A DNA stretch of 64,000 nucleotides from Halobacteriovorax marinus SJ (lineage in GTDB: Bacteria; Bdellovibrionota; Bacteriovoracia; Bacteriovoracales; Bacteriovoracaceae). Under the pieces are notes generated by a model. It saw only the letters and a program-made list of their open reading frames with translations, was not told the origin of the DNA and did no database searches. Positions 53,374-61,741 of the stretch are shown here, one piece after another. Location: assembly GCF_000210915.2 (NCBI RefSeq), contig NC_016620.1, positions 2,914,001-2,978,000 of the forward strand, in the 5' to 3' direction. The position numbers and the translations under genes were made by a program. Position 1 is the stretch's first letter. Each line of letters opens with the position of its first letter.

Positions 53374-54225
53374 ATGAAACTCAAATTTAATTCACTTCTT
53401 TTTATCACTCTTTTCGCACTTACATCTTGTGCCACAAGAGACAAACTCACAAAAACACCTGAGCAAAAGAAAGCTGAATTATTCTATTCTCACGGAACTT
53501 CAAAACTTTTACAAAAAGACTACCGTGAAGCTCTTAAATATCTAAAGCAAGCTTATGAAATAGATCCAAAAGATACAAAGATCTTGAATAATTTGGGAAT
53601 GAGTTACTACTTTCTAGGTCAAACTAAGACTGCATTTAAATATCTCGAAGAAAGTTTAGATATTGATAGCAAAAACTCAGATGCGCTTAATAATATTGGT
53701 TCTCTCTATTTCAAAAATAAAGAGTACGACAAATCTCTAAAAAGTTATCAAGAGGTCCTAAGCAACCTGACTTACAGACACCAATATAGAACTCATTACA
53801 ATATTGGACTGATTTACTTAATTAAAGGCGAGAAAGACAAGGCCAAGGAGAATTTCTTAATGGCCAATACTCAAAACCAAGACTACTGCCCTGCCAGCTA
53901 TGAACTAGGGAAGCTCTACCTCGGTGAGTATAGATATAACTCTGCCCTCAAATGGTTTAAAGAAGCATCGAAAGGCGTATGTTACGAAAACCCAGAGCCT
54001 ATTTATATGCAGGCAATTACACAATTACAGCTTGAGAACTACGCTCAGGCAAAAGAAAAATTTCAAGAGGTTATAGAACGTTTTTCCTCTACTAGATATT
54101 CAACTCTAGCTCACTTAAAATTAAAAAAGATTAATAGTGAACAAATTTTGGAAAAACAAGCTAAAGAGACTGTTCTTCCAAATAACTTAAAAAGTACTAA
54201 TCAATTTGATAGTCCATCTTTTTAA
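53374..54225 (+). CDS. TPR lipoprotein, PilW/PilF-like
   Basis: A 283-residue lipoprotein (LTSC lipobox, Cys19) with at least four TPR repeats, for example YREALKYLKQAYEIDPKDTK, ILNNLGMSYYFLGQTKTAFK and ALNNIGSLYFKNKEYDKSLK. It has the plan of PilW/PilF, the pilotin that helps the type IV pilus secretin reach the outer membrane, and it lies ten bases before a RodZ-like gene, the order seen in pilW-rodZ clusters. Pilus biogenesis is likely but not proven here, as no other pilus gene is in the window. Confidence 0.8.
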   Translation: MKLKFNSLLFITLFALTSCATRDKLTKTPEQKKAELFYSHGTSKLLQKDYREALKYLKQAYEIDPKDTKILNNLGMSYYFLGQTKTAFKYLEESLDIDSKNSDALNNIGSLYFKNKEYDKSLKSYQEVLSNLTYRHQYRTHYNIGLIYLIKGEKDKAKENFLMANTQNQDYCPASYELGKLYLGEYRYNSALKWFKEASKGVCYENPEPIYMQAITQLQLENYAQAKEKFQEVIERFSSTRYSTLAHLKLKKINSEQILEKQAKETVLPNNLKSTNQFDSPSF

Positions 54226-54234
54226 TTAAGGCCT

Positions 54235-55437
54235 ATGAATACAGAACAGAGTAGTGAAGAAATGACTAATACTGAAAACCCAGCTGGAACAGAGACTCCT
54301 ATAAGAATGACTATTGGCGAGTACCTCAAAGCTGCAAGAGAAGAGAAGACTCTCTCTTTGAAAGTGATTTCTCAACATACAAAAATTTCTGTAACAATCT
54401 TAGAAAGTATTGAAAATAATAATTTCGACAAGCTTCCAAGCAAGGCCTATGTAATAGGCTTTGTAAAAAGTTATTCAAAAACAATTGGACTTGATGAAGC
54501 GGAGTGCTTAAAGCTTTTAAATGAAGCCTATGGCAGTACAGAGCACACCATTGCTAAAACTGCACCAACTTCACTTGAAGGTGCTCCCCCAACAAATCCA
54601 CCAGTAGAAGCGACTCCTTCAAAGGAAATTCCTTCTCAGTACTTAACGATTGCAGGTGTCTTTGTTGCACTTATTATTTTATTTGCCATTGTTATTAATA
54701 ATACAAATACAAAGCCAGGCGAAGAAGTAGCCGCTACAGAAGAAACAATTGAGAAAGAAGTCGTACAAACACCACTTGTAGACGTTAAGCCTCAAGAGTT
54801 ATCAGAGAAAACTCCACTAACAGAAGATAGTGATCCTGTTGTTGAAGAAGAAGCTGCAGAACAAACTGACGATGAGCAACCTGTTGCTGAAGAAGAGACC
54901 AAGCCAGAAAAAAAGGTTGAAGCTGCAGAGAAGAAAGTTGTAGAAGATCAGAAAACTGAAGAAAAGAAAAAAGAAGAAGTTAAAGAAGAGGAATCAAAGA
55001 AAGAAGAGAAGAAGATTACTCTAAGAGCGATTCCGATGCCACTATACACAGAGACGAGTGAAGAATCTTTCTACACTCACTTACCTGAGAATATTAAAGC
55101 TGCAAAAATTGATGGAAAGCAAAATATCTTTATCAATGCTGTTGATGGAGATACATGGATTACTTATAAGTCAGATAATGACGATATAAAGAAGTTTGTT
55201 CTCCATCAAGGAAGAACTCTCTTAATAAGAGGAGATATTGTTCGCATTTTCCTTGGAAATGTAAATGTAGCTAGAATCTTTTTAAATAATAAGGCATTAA
55301 AAATCTCTTCAAGATCAGGTGTTAAGTCTCTTGTCTTTCCTCAGGAAAATGCAAAAGACTATAAGCTACCTCTTTTTATCTATCCAAAACCAGGTCAAGT
55401 TATTACTTCATCTGAGTATGAAGAATCTCTTAACTAG
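54235..55437 (+). CDS. RodZ-like HTH membrane protein
   Basis: A 400-residue protein with an N-terminal Xre-type HTH (MTIGEYLKAAREEKTLSLKV, about 25-95), a membrane helix at about 140-160 (YLTIAGVFVALIILFAIVIN), a Glu/Lys-rich linker (about 175-265) and a C-terminal DUF4115-type beta domain (about 290-360; LHQGRTLLIRGDIVRIFLGN). This is the RodZ plan, a cytoskeleton adaptor for MreB. It is coupled to the PilW-like gene. Its stop overlaps the converging permease gene by eight bases. Confidence 0.88.
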   Translation: MNTEQSSEEMTNTENPAGTETPIRMTIGEYLKAAREEKTLSLKVISQHTKISVTILESIENNNFDKLPSKAYVIGFVKSYSKTIGLDEAECLKLLNEAYGSTEHTIAKTAPTSLEGAPPTNPPVEATPSKEIPSQYLTIAGVFVALIILFAIVINNTNTKPGEEVAATEETIEKEVVQTPLVDVKPQELSEKTPLTEDSDPVVEEEAAEQTDDEQPVAEEETKPEKKVEAAEKKVVEDQKTEEKKKEEVKEEESKKEEKKITLRAIPMPLYTETSEESFYTHLPENIKAAKIDGKQNIFINAVDGDTWITYKSDNDDIKKFVLHQGRTLLIRGDIVRIFLGNVNVARIFLNNKALKISSRSGVKSLVFPQENAKDYKLPLFIYPKPGQVITSSEYEESLN

Positions 55438-56578
55438 CCCAATCTAATTTCTTATAGAAGTATGCACCGATGGAAGCAAGAATAATGGTCGGTGCAAAGA
55501 CAACTACGTAAGCTGGAACAATACCTTTTCTCGCAAAGCTTACACCTAAGAAGAAAAGTGAGTAATATCCTAATAAGACAAAGAGCGCTCTTCCAGAAGA
55601 GTTTTTGCTCTTTCCCCTACCGTGTTTAATTCCAAGTGAGAAACCAATTAGAATAAAAACAAAGCAAAGTAGTGGAGTATTAATTCTTGACCACAATTCC
55701 AATTTTGTCTTGGCCATTGATCTCTCTCTATCTTTTCTTGAGAGCTTCTTCTTCACTGCCAGGGCCGTTGCTTTCTTAATTTCTGATCTAAGCTCGGCAT
55801 TGGTTCTCATTCCATCTTTAGTCACAAAGTTATTTACAGCACCACCTGAGGCAAGCGGAAAGTCATACTCTTTAAAGAGAATTTTCTCTAAATCTTTATT
55901 TGTGTCTTTAAATCTTTTAACAATCGTTCCATCAGTTAAATGAAGGCGTACACTAGGAATAGACCACTCTTCATTTTTGATTTTTATTAGAGCACCTTCT
56001 TTTGCTGTAACAACCTGCTCCAATAAATTTCCTTTCCCCTCTTGCTGAATAAAGACGTTGTACATCTTTCTTCCCTTATCAATAACGGTATCAGCAAAGA
56101 GAGTCACTCCAGCAACTTCTGTAAAGAATTGTCCTTCTTTAATATCAGTTAAAACTCCCCTAGAAGTTAGTCTGATAATCGTATTTTTAAATTGGGTTTT
56201 TGAAGCTGGTATAACCTTATTATTTAAGGAATATATACAAGCACCGATAAAGAGAGCTGAAATTAGAAATGGTAGAAATAGTTTAGATTTGGTCATTCCA
56301 AATGAGCGCATAGCAACTATCTCAGAGTCATCACTCAATTTATTAAGCGTATAAATTGTAGCAAATAGACATGAGAGAGGAACGGCCATAGGAATAAATG
56401 AAATGGCGATGTGACCCATTAGCTCAAAGACCAAGCTCCACTCAACACCCTTACTAATGACAATTTTAATAATGCGAAATAACTGGAATGTGAGTAAAAA
56501 GGCCACGAAGAAGAATAAACTCATCGTAAACGGAGCAATAAAATTTACAGCTAAGTAGCGCTGAGTAAGTTTAAGCAT
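55430..56578 (-). CDS. LptF/LptG-family lipopolysaccharide export permease
   Basis: A 382-residue YjgP/YjgQ-family permease, one of two that with LptB make the inner-membrane ABC complex pulling lipopolysaccharide out. Three helices in the first 100 residues, a periplasmic beta-jellyroll (about 135-260; GVLTDIKEGQFFTEVAGVTL) and three C-terminal helices are visible. I cannot decide between LptF and LptG; the partner permease is not in the window. Confidence 0.88.
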   Translation of the reverse strand: MLKLTQRYLAVNFIAPFTMSLFFFVAFLLTFQLFRIIKIVISKGVEWSLVFELMGHIAISFIPMAVPLSCLFATIYTLNKLSDDSEIVAMRSFGMTKSKLFLPFLISALFIGACIYSLNNKVIPASKTQFKNTIIRLTSRGVLTDIKEGQFFTEVAGVTLFADTVIDKGRKMYNVFIQQEGKGNLLEQVVTAKEGALIKIKNEEWSIPSVRLHLTDGTIVKRFKDTNKDLEKILFKEYDFPLASGGAVNNFVTKDGMRTNAELRSEIKKATALAVKKKLSRKDRERSMAKTKLELWSRINTPLLCFVFILIGFSLGIKHGRGKSKNSSGRALFVLLGYYSLFFLGVSFARKGIVPAYVVVFAPTIILASIGAYFYKKLDWAS

Positions 56579-56695
56579 ATATCCTAATAACCTTCTTCAA
56601 TTTTGGCATTCTAATATGATCATGATAGTTTAACTCGCGAAGATTTATTTCACAACTAATGACCCTACGGGTCGAACAATATAAAGGAGATTTCC

Positions 56696-58216
56696 ATGAA
56701 GTATACTCTCAATCTTGGAGCGAAGGACTTTTCAAGCGATAGCCTAGTGCTAGTTTCTGCCTTTGAAAAGACTGTTGAAGCAAAAGGGAAAACTAAAGAG
56801 TCAAAGGCCATTGTTAATACTCACTGGTCAAAAGAACTTAAAACAGCTTTTGAAAATATTAAAACATCTGCTGATTTTACAGGATCACTAGATAGTACTT
56901 TCACTTTTCACCTTGAAAATGGAACAACTATTCTTGCTTACGGTCTTGGTGAAAAGAAATCTATGGACTTTGAGGCACTAAGAAATTCTGCAGCAAAGAT
57001 CTATAAGTCAATCGCATCTAAGCACAAAGAAGTTGCCGTTCAATTTGATGGATTCACATTAAAGAATAAGGCCGAAGAAAGTTTAAATGCTATGGCCGAA
57101 GGACTATCTCTTGCTGACTATAAATTTGATCGTCACTTCGTAAAGAAGTCACCAGCAAAATTAAAAGAAATTACTTTTGACTCTGCTGCAAAGAAGACTG
57201 GTCTTAAGAAACTACAAAAGACTCTTGATGACACTCTTGTAGTTACTGAGTCTATTAATGTTGGTAGAAACTTTGTTAACGAAGCACCAAACATTCTAAG
57301 AAGTACAACATACGCCAAAGAAGTTCTTGCTGATATCAAAGGAACTAAAGGTGTTAAAACTAAAGTTCTAGGTAAAGCAGAATTAAAGAAAGAAAAAATG
57401 GGATTATTTCTTTCAGTTAACTCTGGTTCTGGATTCGAGCCACAACTTGTTCACTTAACTTATACTCCAGCAAAAATGACTAAGAAAACTAAGCACATTG
57501 CACTAGTTGGAAAAGGACTTGTTTTTGATACTGGTGGATACTCTCTTAAGCCAAGTGGATCAATGGTTAATATGAAATTTGATATGGCCGGATCAGCGAC
57601 TGTTTACTCTGCATTTAGAGCAGTTGCAAAACTTGGATTAAATGTAAAAGTAACATGTATTCTAGGTATGACTGATAATGCGGTTAACGAGTTTGCAACA
57701 ATGCCAGATGCAATCGTAAAAGCAAGAAACGGACTATCAGTTGAAATCCTAAATACAGATGCTGAAGGAAGACTAGTTCTAGCAGACTGCCTAGACTATG
57801 CTTGTGATCAAAAGCCAGACGCTATTATTGACTCTGCAACACTAACAGGAGCAGTACTTGTTTCTCTTGGTAACCAGGTTTGTGGTGTAATGGGAACTGA
57901 TCAAAAACTAACTGACAGTCTATTAAAGTCAGCTAAGAATACTGATGAGTACATGTGGCAACTCCCTATCATTAAGGAATTCCATGAAGATATGAAATCA
58001 CCAGTTGCAGACCTTAAAAATATTGGTGGATCAAGCTTTGGTGGTTCATCGAAGGCTGCAGCATTCCTATCGAACTTTGTAAGGGATGGTATCCCTTGGG
58101 CCCACCTTGATATTGCCGGAATTGGTGATAGCCAAGGTCACAAAGCTTATTGTCCAACTAAAGGTGCTTCAGGACTTATCGTAAGAACACTTGTAGATTT
58201 CTTAAAGAACTCTTAA
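56696..58216 (+). CDS. pepA: Leucyl aminopeptidase (M17, PepA-type)
   Basis: A 506-residue two-metal cytosolic aminopeptidase. The C-terminal catalytic domain shows LVGKGLVFDTGGYSLKPSGS, VNMKFDMAGSATVYSAFRAV, and NTDAEGRLVLADCLDYACDQ, the M17 signatures with the metal-binding Lys, Asp and Glu. The N-terminal part is diverged. A very good AAGGAG site precedes ATG 56696. It is followed closely by trmL, probably in one transcript. Confidence 0.95.
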   Translation: MKYTLNLGAKDFSSDSLVLVSAFEKTVEAKGKTKESKAIVNTHWSKELKTAFENIKTSADFTGSLDSTFTFHLENGTTILAYGLGEKKSMDFEALRNSAAKIYKSIASKHKEVAVQFDGFTLKNKAEESLNAMAEGLSLADYKFDRHFVKKSPAKLKEITFDSAAKKTGLKKLQKTLDDTLVVTESINVGRNFVNEAPNILRSTTYAKEVLADIKGTKGVKTKVLGKAELKKEKMGLFLSVNSGSGFEPQLVHLTYTPAKMTKKTKHIALVGKGLVFDTGGYSLKPSGSMVNMKFDMAGSATVYSAFRAVAKLGLNVKVTCILGMTDNAVNEFATMPDAIVKARNGLSVEILNTDAEGRLVLADCLDYACDQKPDAIIDSATLTGAVLVSLGNQVCGVMGTDQKLTDSLLKSAKNTDEYMWQLPIIKEFHEDMKSPVADLKNIGGSSFGGSSKAAAFLSNFVRDGIPWAHLDIAGIGDSQGHKAYCPTKGASGLIVRTLVDFLKNS

Positions 58217-58220
58217 TACA

Positions 58221-58247
58221 TTTGGCGCTCACATAGTTGGGCGCCAA
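58221..58247 (+). repeat. Hairpin in the pepA-trmL spacer
   Basis: TTGGCGC at 58221-58227 is complementary to GCGCCAA at 58241-58247, so a 7-bp stem with a 13-base loop forms between the pepA stop and the trmL start, followed by TCTCTCTCTT. It could attenuate or stabilise the transcript; it is not a strong terminator because there is no uninterrupted T-run. Confidence 0.5.
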
Positions 58248-58257
58248 TCTCTCTCTT

Positions 58258-58731
58258 ATGCAAAAACCTCTTTTTAAAATTGTTTTAAATGCTCCAGAGA
58301 TACCAGGTAATACTGGCTCTATTGGTAGAACATGTGCGGCCCTAAATCTAGAGCTCATACTTATTCATCCACTTGGCTTTGATATCTCAGAAAAAGCCGT
58401 TAGAAGAGCGGGACTGGATTACTGGGATTCGATTAAAATATCTGAGTACAGAGACTTTGATCACTTTCTAGAGTCTGAGAAGCCTAAAGAAGAGGAATTA
58501 TTTTTCTTCACAAAGAGCGCAGAAGAGACCATTTTTGAAACGACTATCACTGAAGGATCATATCTTATATTTGGAAGTGAAAGTGTTGGACTTCCCAAAG
58601 ACCTACTTGCAAAGTTTTCAAATAGACAAGTATGCTTTCCAATCCTCAATAAAGAAATAAGATCACTCAATCTTGCCAGTATAGCGACTAGTGCAGCATT
58701 TGAAGGAATACGCCAACTCAAAGGCTATTAA
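58258..58731 (+). CDS. trmL: tRNA (cytidine/uridine-34-2'-O)-methyltransferase TrmL
   Basis: A 157-residue SPOUT methyltransferase that 2'-O-methylates the wobble base of certain tRNA-Leu. Signature segments are IVLNAPEIPGNTGSIGRTCA, FGSESVGLPKDLL and SLNLASIATSAAFEGIRQLK. The frame begins with TTG 58237 inside a hairpin; ATG 58258 gives the standard length and a natural start. Confidence 0.93.
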   Translation: MQKPLFKIVLNAPEIPGNTGSIGRTCAALNLELILIHPLGFDISEKAVRRAGLDYWDSIKISEYRDFDHFLESEKPKEEELFFFTKSAEETIFETTITEGSYLIFGSESVGLPKDLLAKFSNRQVCFPILNKEIRSLNLASIATSAAFEGIRQLKGY

Positions 58732-58734
58732 TAA

Positions 58735-58757
58735 AAAAGCCCCGCAGTAGCGGGGCC
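58735..58757. terminator. Bidirectional terminator between trmL and the first barrel gene
   Basis: A CCCGC-AGTA-GCGGG stem (58741-58754) flanked by an A-run on its left. Reading leftward it is followed by TTTTTT, ending the barrel gene at 58787; reading rightward the tail is CCTAAG, so the rightward effect is weaker. Confidence 0.75.
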
Positions 58758-58786
58758 TAAGTATCGAAATAAATTTTTAAAATTTA

Positions 58787-60064
58787 TTAGAACTTATAAG
58801 TCATACCAACTCTTGTCATTAAGTTATCAAGAGCAAGTACACCTTGCTTAGATTGAGTTGTTGCAGCTCTTGAAGCAGCAGTTGTCCCAATGAATCCATC
58901 TACAGTAAGGTTACCAAATAGAAGTGATGCACCAGCATTTACTGAAGTAGAGTTAGCAATTGATTTCTTACCATCAGTTGTTGAACCGTCATAAGAACTA
59001 AGAGCTAGACCCTTAAGACCAAAGTTTGCAGCAGCTGGGTTAGTTGACTGCTCAGAACCAACAACTGTTGCAAGGTTCTTAGACTCTGCATTTCCAAGTA
59101 GGTGGTAAGAAACAGATCCTCTAAGAGTTAACCAAGAAGTTGCGTTTACTTCATAACCAGCAACAAGTGGTAATGCTTTTCTATCAAGTTCAGCTTTTCC
59201 TGAAGCATACTTAAGCTCTACATTTAAAGCATCATATACTGCTCTAAAGAAAACAGAATCAGTTTCACTTAACTTATGAACTTTACCTGCACCGATGAAG
59301 TATCTAGTGAATGAACCATCAGTTTTAACACCAGCAGTTTGGTTACCACCAGTTTGCTCCCACTTAAATGTTTTGTAAGCAGCGTGTAGTTTAACACCTG
59401 AATCTAGCTTGTATGAACCACCAAGTAAGAAACCTAGCTTTCCATCAAATTTAGTAGGCGTAGTTAAGTTCTTCTTTTCAGATTCTGACTTAAGTGAAAG
59501 GTTTACAAAACCTTCCCAGTTTGAACCAAGAAGTCCAAATCTAGTCGCCATTGCACTATCTTTACTATTTGCAGCAGTGTTTGCTTCATTCTTGTCACTT
59601 GTCCAAAGAAAGTTCCATCCCCACTTAATTCCGTTAGACATAGTTGATCCAACAAAGAAGTCAGTTTGGTTATCAGCAGTTGCTAAGTAAGTTGACTGAA
59701 GGTTAGCTGCACTTGGAGAATCAGGAGAAGCTACAATTCTTAAGAATGAAGAAACATTTGATTCGTTACCAAGGTAAATACCATAAGTGAAGTTACCTGA
59801 TTTCTTTAAGAAACCACCCATTGCTTTCGCATTGTCATTTTGATCTAAAATAGTGAATGCACCATTTCCACCCCACTCTAACATTAGAGTATCAGAGTAA
59901 TCATTTACGTAAGCAGCGTTTGTAAAAATTGATCTTGAGTCTTCGATGAAGTAGTTATCTTCTACCTCTTCACCAAGAGCTAAAATTCTAGCCTTAGAAG
60001 CTAGAGCTGAAGTAGAAGCCAATCCCATGGCAGCAACAGCAGCAAATCCTAAAATCTTTTTCAT
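58787..60064 (-). CDS. Outer-membrane beta-barrel protein, paralogue 1
   Basis: A 425-residue protein with a signal peptide (LGFAAVAAMGLASTSALASK) and a mature part of alternating amphipathic strands typical of a porin-size barrel, ending in RVGMTYKF with the C-terminal Phe that the BAM machinery reads. The first mature residues (SKARILALGEEVEDNYFIED, then SRSIFTNAAYVNDY) are shared with the gene at 60461, as are GSVSYHLLG-type strands and the C-terminal LDNLMTRVGMTYKF. The two are clearly paralogues. Probable general porin or surface protein; ligand unknown. Strong AGGAG site. Confidence 0.85.
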   Translation of the reverse strand: MKKILGFAAVAAMGLASTSALASKARILALGEEVEDNYFIEDSRSIFTNAAYVNDYSDTLMLEWGGNGAFTILDQNDNAKAMGGFLKKSGNFTYGIYLGNESNVSSFLRIVASPDSPSAANLQSTYLATADNQTDFFVGSTMSNGIKWGWNFLWTSDKNEANTAANSKDSAMATRFGLLGSNWEGFVNLSLKSESEKKNLTTPTKFDGKLGFLLGGSYKLDSGVKLHAAYKTFKWEQTGGNQTAGVKTDGSFTRYFIGAGKVHKLSETDSVFFRAVYDALNVELKYASGKAELDRKALPLVAGYEVNATSWLTLRGSVSYHLLGNAESKNLATVVGSEQSTNPAAANFGLKGLALSSYDGSTTDGKKSIANSTSVNAGASLLFGNLTVDGFIGTTAASRAATTQSKQGVLALDNLMTRVGMTYKF

Positions 60065-60113
60065 CCTAATTTCTCCTGAAAAAGTTGATATAAATTCTTA
60101 TTTTTTTGTAATG

Positions 60114-60147
60114 ATTATATTGTCTTGCCTAAAAGTTTTTCTGTCAA
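60114..60147 (-). promoter_or_regulatory. Probable promoter of the first barrel gene
   Basis: Reading leftward, a perfect TTGACA (60147-60142) is followed after 17 bases by GACAAT (60124-60119), which overlaps TATAAT (60119-60114). This gives a sigma-70 type promoter 50-60 bases upstream of the ATG. Confidence 0.55.
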
Positions 60148-60239
60148 ATTTTATAGTTTAATTAAGTTGAAATATTCTTCCCTAAATTCATTTAGAAATT
60201 TAGAAATGCTTTTTAAAATTGCGTTGAAAAAATTAAGAT

Positions 60240-60405
60240 TAAGAGAGTGTACTTCTCTTCGGTCGCATCCTGCTCACCCGACTCTGGGTTGTTCGGCGTT
60301 AAATAGCTTCGCATTTCAAACGCCCTCCCTTGCACACCCGACTCAGGCTCCTGCCTTCGCTGGGTTGCCGAGCGCTATATCGCATCCTACGATATAGGCG
60401 CACGC
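60240..60405. repeat. GC-rich repeat-like intergenic island
   Basis: The 396-base gap between the two barrel genes holds, besides the promoter of the first, a stretch much richer in GC than its surroundings. It contains TGCTCACCCGACTC (60271-60284) and TGCACACCCGACTC (60331-60344), near-identical and 60 bases apart; TGGGTTG at 60285 and 60361; TCGCATCCT at 60263 and 60380; and two hairpins: AAGAGA/TCTCTT (60241-60259) and GCGCTATATCG/CGATATAGGCGC (60372-60401, one bulge). The only open frame here (60125-60397, rightward) looks like a chance reading. It may be a dispersed repeat or structured RNA; only other genome copies would tell. Confidence 0.6.
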
Positions 60406-60430
60406 AAAAAGCCCCGCGGTTAAGCGGGGC
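60406..60430 (-). terminator. Intrinsic terminator after the second barrel gene
   Basis: Reading leftward, GCCCCGC-TTAACC-GCGGGGC (stem at 60411-60430) is followed by TTTTTG. It lies 31 bases past the gene end. Confidence 0.85.
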
Positions 60431-60460
60431 CTCGATATTTAAATTAATTTATAATTTAAA

Positions 60461-61585
60461 TTAGAACCAGTAAGTAACACCAACTCTAGTAAGTACGTTG
60501 TCAAGTGCAAGTGTACCGTTCTCAGTTTGAGTAGCAGCATTTCTTGCGTGGCTTGTTGTACCGATAGAACCGTCAACTTTTAACTTACCAAAGTTAAGAG
60601 TTGCACCAGCACTAACGTCTGTAGAGTTAGCACCTGTTCTCTTGTAGTTGTTAGTTGTCGTAGTTGCACCTTTTTTCTCTTCATTGTTAATGATAACATT
60701 TTGAGTTACAGATCCTCTAAGAGTTAACCAAGAAGTTGCATCAGCTTCGAAACCTAAAGTAAGTGGTAAAGTAGTTGAAGTTGTTTCACTTTCAGTTGCA
60801 GTTGCTGGCTTTGTCTCTTCTTTAGTTGAAACAAACTTAAGATCCATGTTTAATCTTGCTGTTGAAGATACTTCGTGAATTCTACCTACACCAACAGTAA
60901 TAGCTGTGAAAGACTCTTCAGACTTTACTCCAGAAACTGTGTTGTCAAATCCGTCTTTGTCATAATCAGCAAAGATAGTAGTTCCGTTTAAGTTATAAGA
61001 AGCACCAAGGTTAAGACCGTTAGCTTCGAACTTGTCAGCAGCTGCTGCTCCACCTTTTGACTCGTCAGAAAGAATGATGTTTGCGTAACCTTCAATGTCA
61101 CCCATCATCATACCAAGACCTAGACCAAAGTTAGAGTGTTCTTTCTTGAATGTACCTGTATTTTCAGTGTTTCCTGAAGCATAGTGAACTCTTGCTCCCC
61201 ACTGAACACCCATATCTCCACCAAAGAATAGGTCAAGACCATTGTCATGTGCTTGGTAGTTAGTTCTACTAGAGTTTTGAGCATCAATTTGAGATCCCAT
61301 GTAAACACCGTAGTTGAATGATCCCATTTCTCTGAAGAATCCACCTTCTGCATGTGGAGCCGCAGCAGAGTCATCAGTAGAGTTAGAAGCTGTTCCCCAC
61401 TCAGTAGTGATGTAGTTCTTGTGTGTGTTTACTTTTGCAGCGTTTCTGAAGATGTTTCTAGAATCTTCTACGTAGAAAGAACCTCTGTCGTCATTTTGAC
61501 CAAGAGCTTCTAGTCTTGCTTTCGAAGCGAAAGCACTTGTTGAAAGTACTGCTAAACCAGTTGCGATTAGGACTTGCTTTTTCAT
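60461..61585 (-). CDS. Outer-membrane beta-barrel protein, paralogue 2
   Basis: A 374-residue protein with a signal peptide (MKKQVLIATGLAVLSTSAFA) and a beta-barrel pattern ending in RVGVTYWF. It shares with the gene at 58787 the SKARxxALG start, the YVEDSRNIFRNAAKV segment, GSFNYGVYMG, the SWLTLRGSVTQN strand and the LDNVLTRVGVTYWF end, so it is a tandem duplicate that has diverged in its loops (rich in Thr, Asn and Glu). Very clear AAGGAG site. A major outer-membrane protein is likely (inference from composition and strong expression signals). Confidence 0.87.
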   Translation of the reverse strand: MKKQVLIATGLAVLSTSAFASKARLEALGQNDDRGSFYVEDSRNIFRNAAKVNTHKNYITTEWGTASNSTDDSAAAPHAEGGFFREMGSFNYGVYMGSQIDAQNSSRTNYQAHDNGLDLFFGGDMGVQWGARVHYASGNTENTGTFKKEHSNFGLGLGMMMGDIEGYANIILSDESKGGAAAADKFEANGLNLGASYNLNGTTIFADYDKDGFDNTVSGVKSEESFTAITVGVGRIHEVSSTARLNMDLKFVSTKEETKPATATESETTSTTLPLTLGFEADATSWLTLRGSVTQNVIINNEEKKGATTTTNNYKRTGANSTDVSAGATLNFGKLKVDGSIGTTSHARNAATQTENGTLALDNVLTRVGVTYWF

Positions 61586-61607
61586 CCAATCTTCTCCTTG
61601 AAGTTTG

Positions 61608-61630
61608 AGATTACATTCCGTGTGTAATCT
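61608..61630 (-). promoter_or_regulatory. 5' UTR hairpin of the second barrel gene
   Basis: AGATTACA-7 bases-TGTAATCT (61608-61630), a perfect 8-bp stem, sits 22 bases before the ATG and directly ahead of the AAGGAG site. Such hairpins often stabilise abundant outer-membrane protein mRNAs or are regulatory targets. Confidence 0.55.
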
Positions 61631-61683
61631 TTTTTATTAATATGCAATAAACTGCAATAAAATACTTTTCTCAGTTAATCTTA

Positions 61684-61712
61684 ATTTTCATTGGCTTTAA
61701 AATATTTGTCAA
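61684..61712 (-). promoter_or_regulatory. Possible promoter of the second barrel gene
   Basis: Reading leftward, a perfect TTGACA (61712-61707) is followed after 17 bases by GAAAAT (61689-61684), a weak -10. The same perfect -35 occurs upstream of the paralogue. Confidence 0.35.
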
Positions 61713-61741
61713 CACCCTAAAATCATTTGTTTTCAAAAAAA

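Noticed and set aside
60125-60397. Rightward 90-residue open frame in the barrel-gene spacer
   Set aside because: It runs across the promoter of the first barrel gene and the repeat-rich island, has no ribosome site, and its Pro/His/Ala-rich translation is what GC-rich repeats give by chance.
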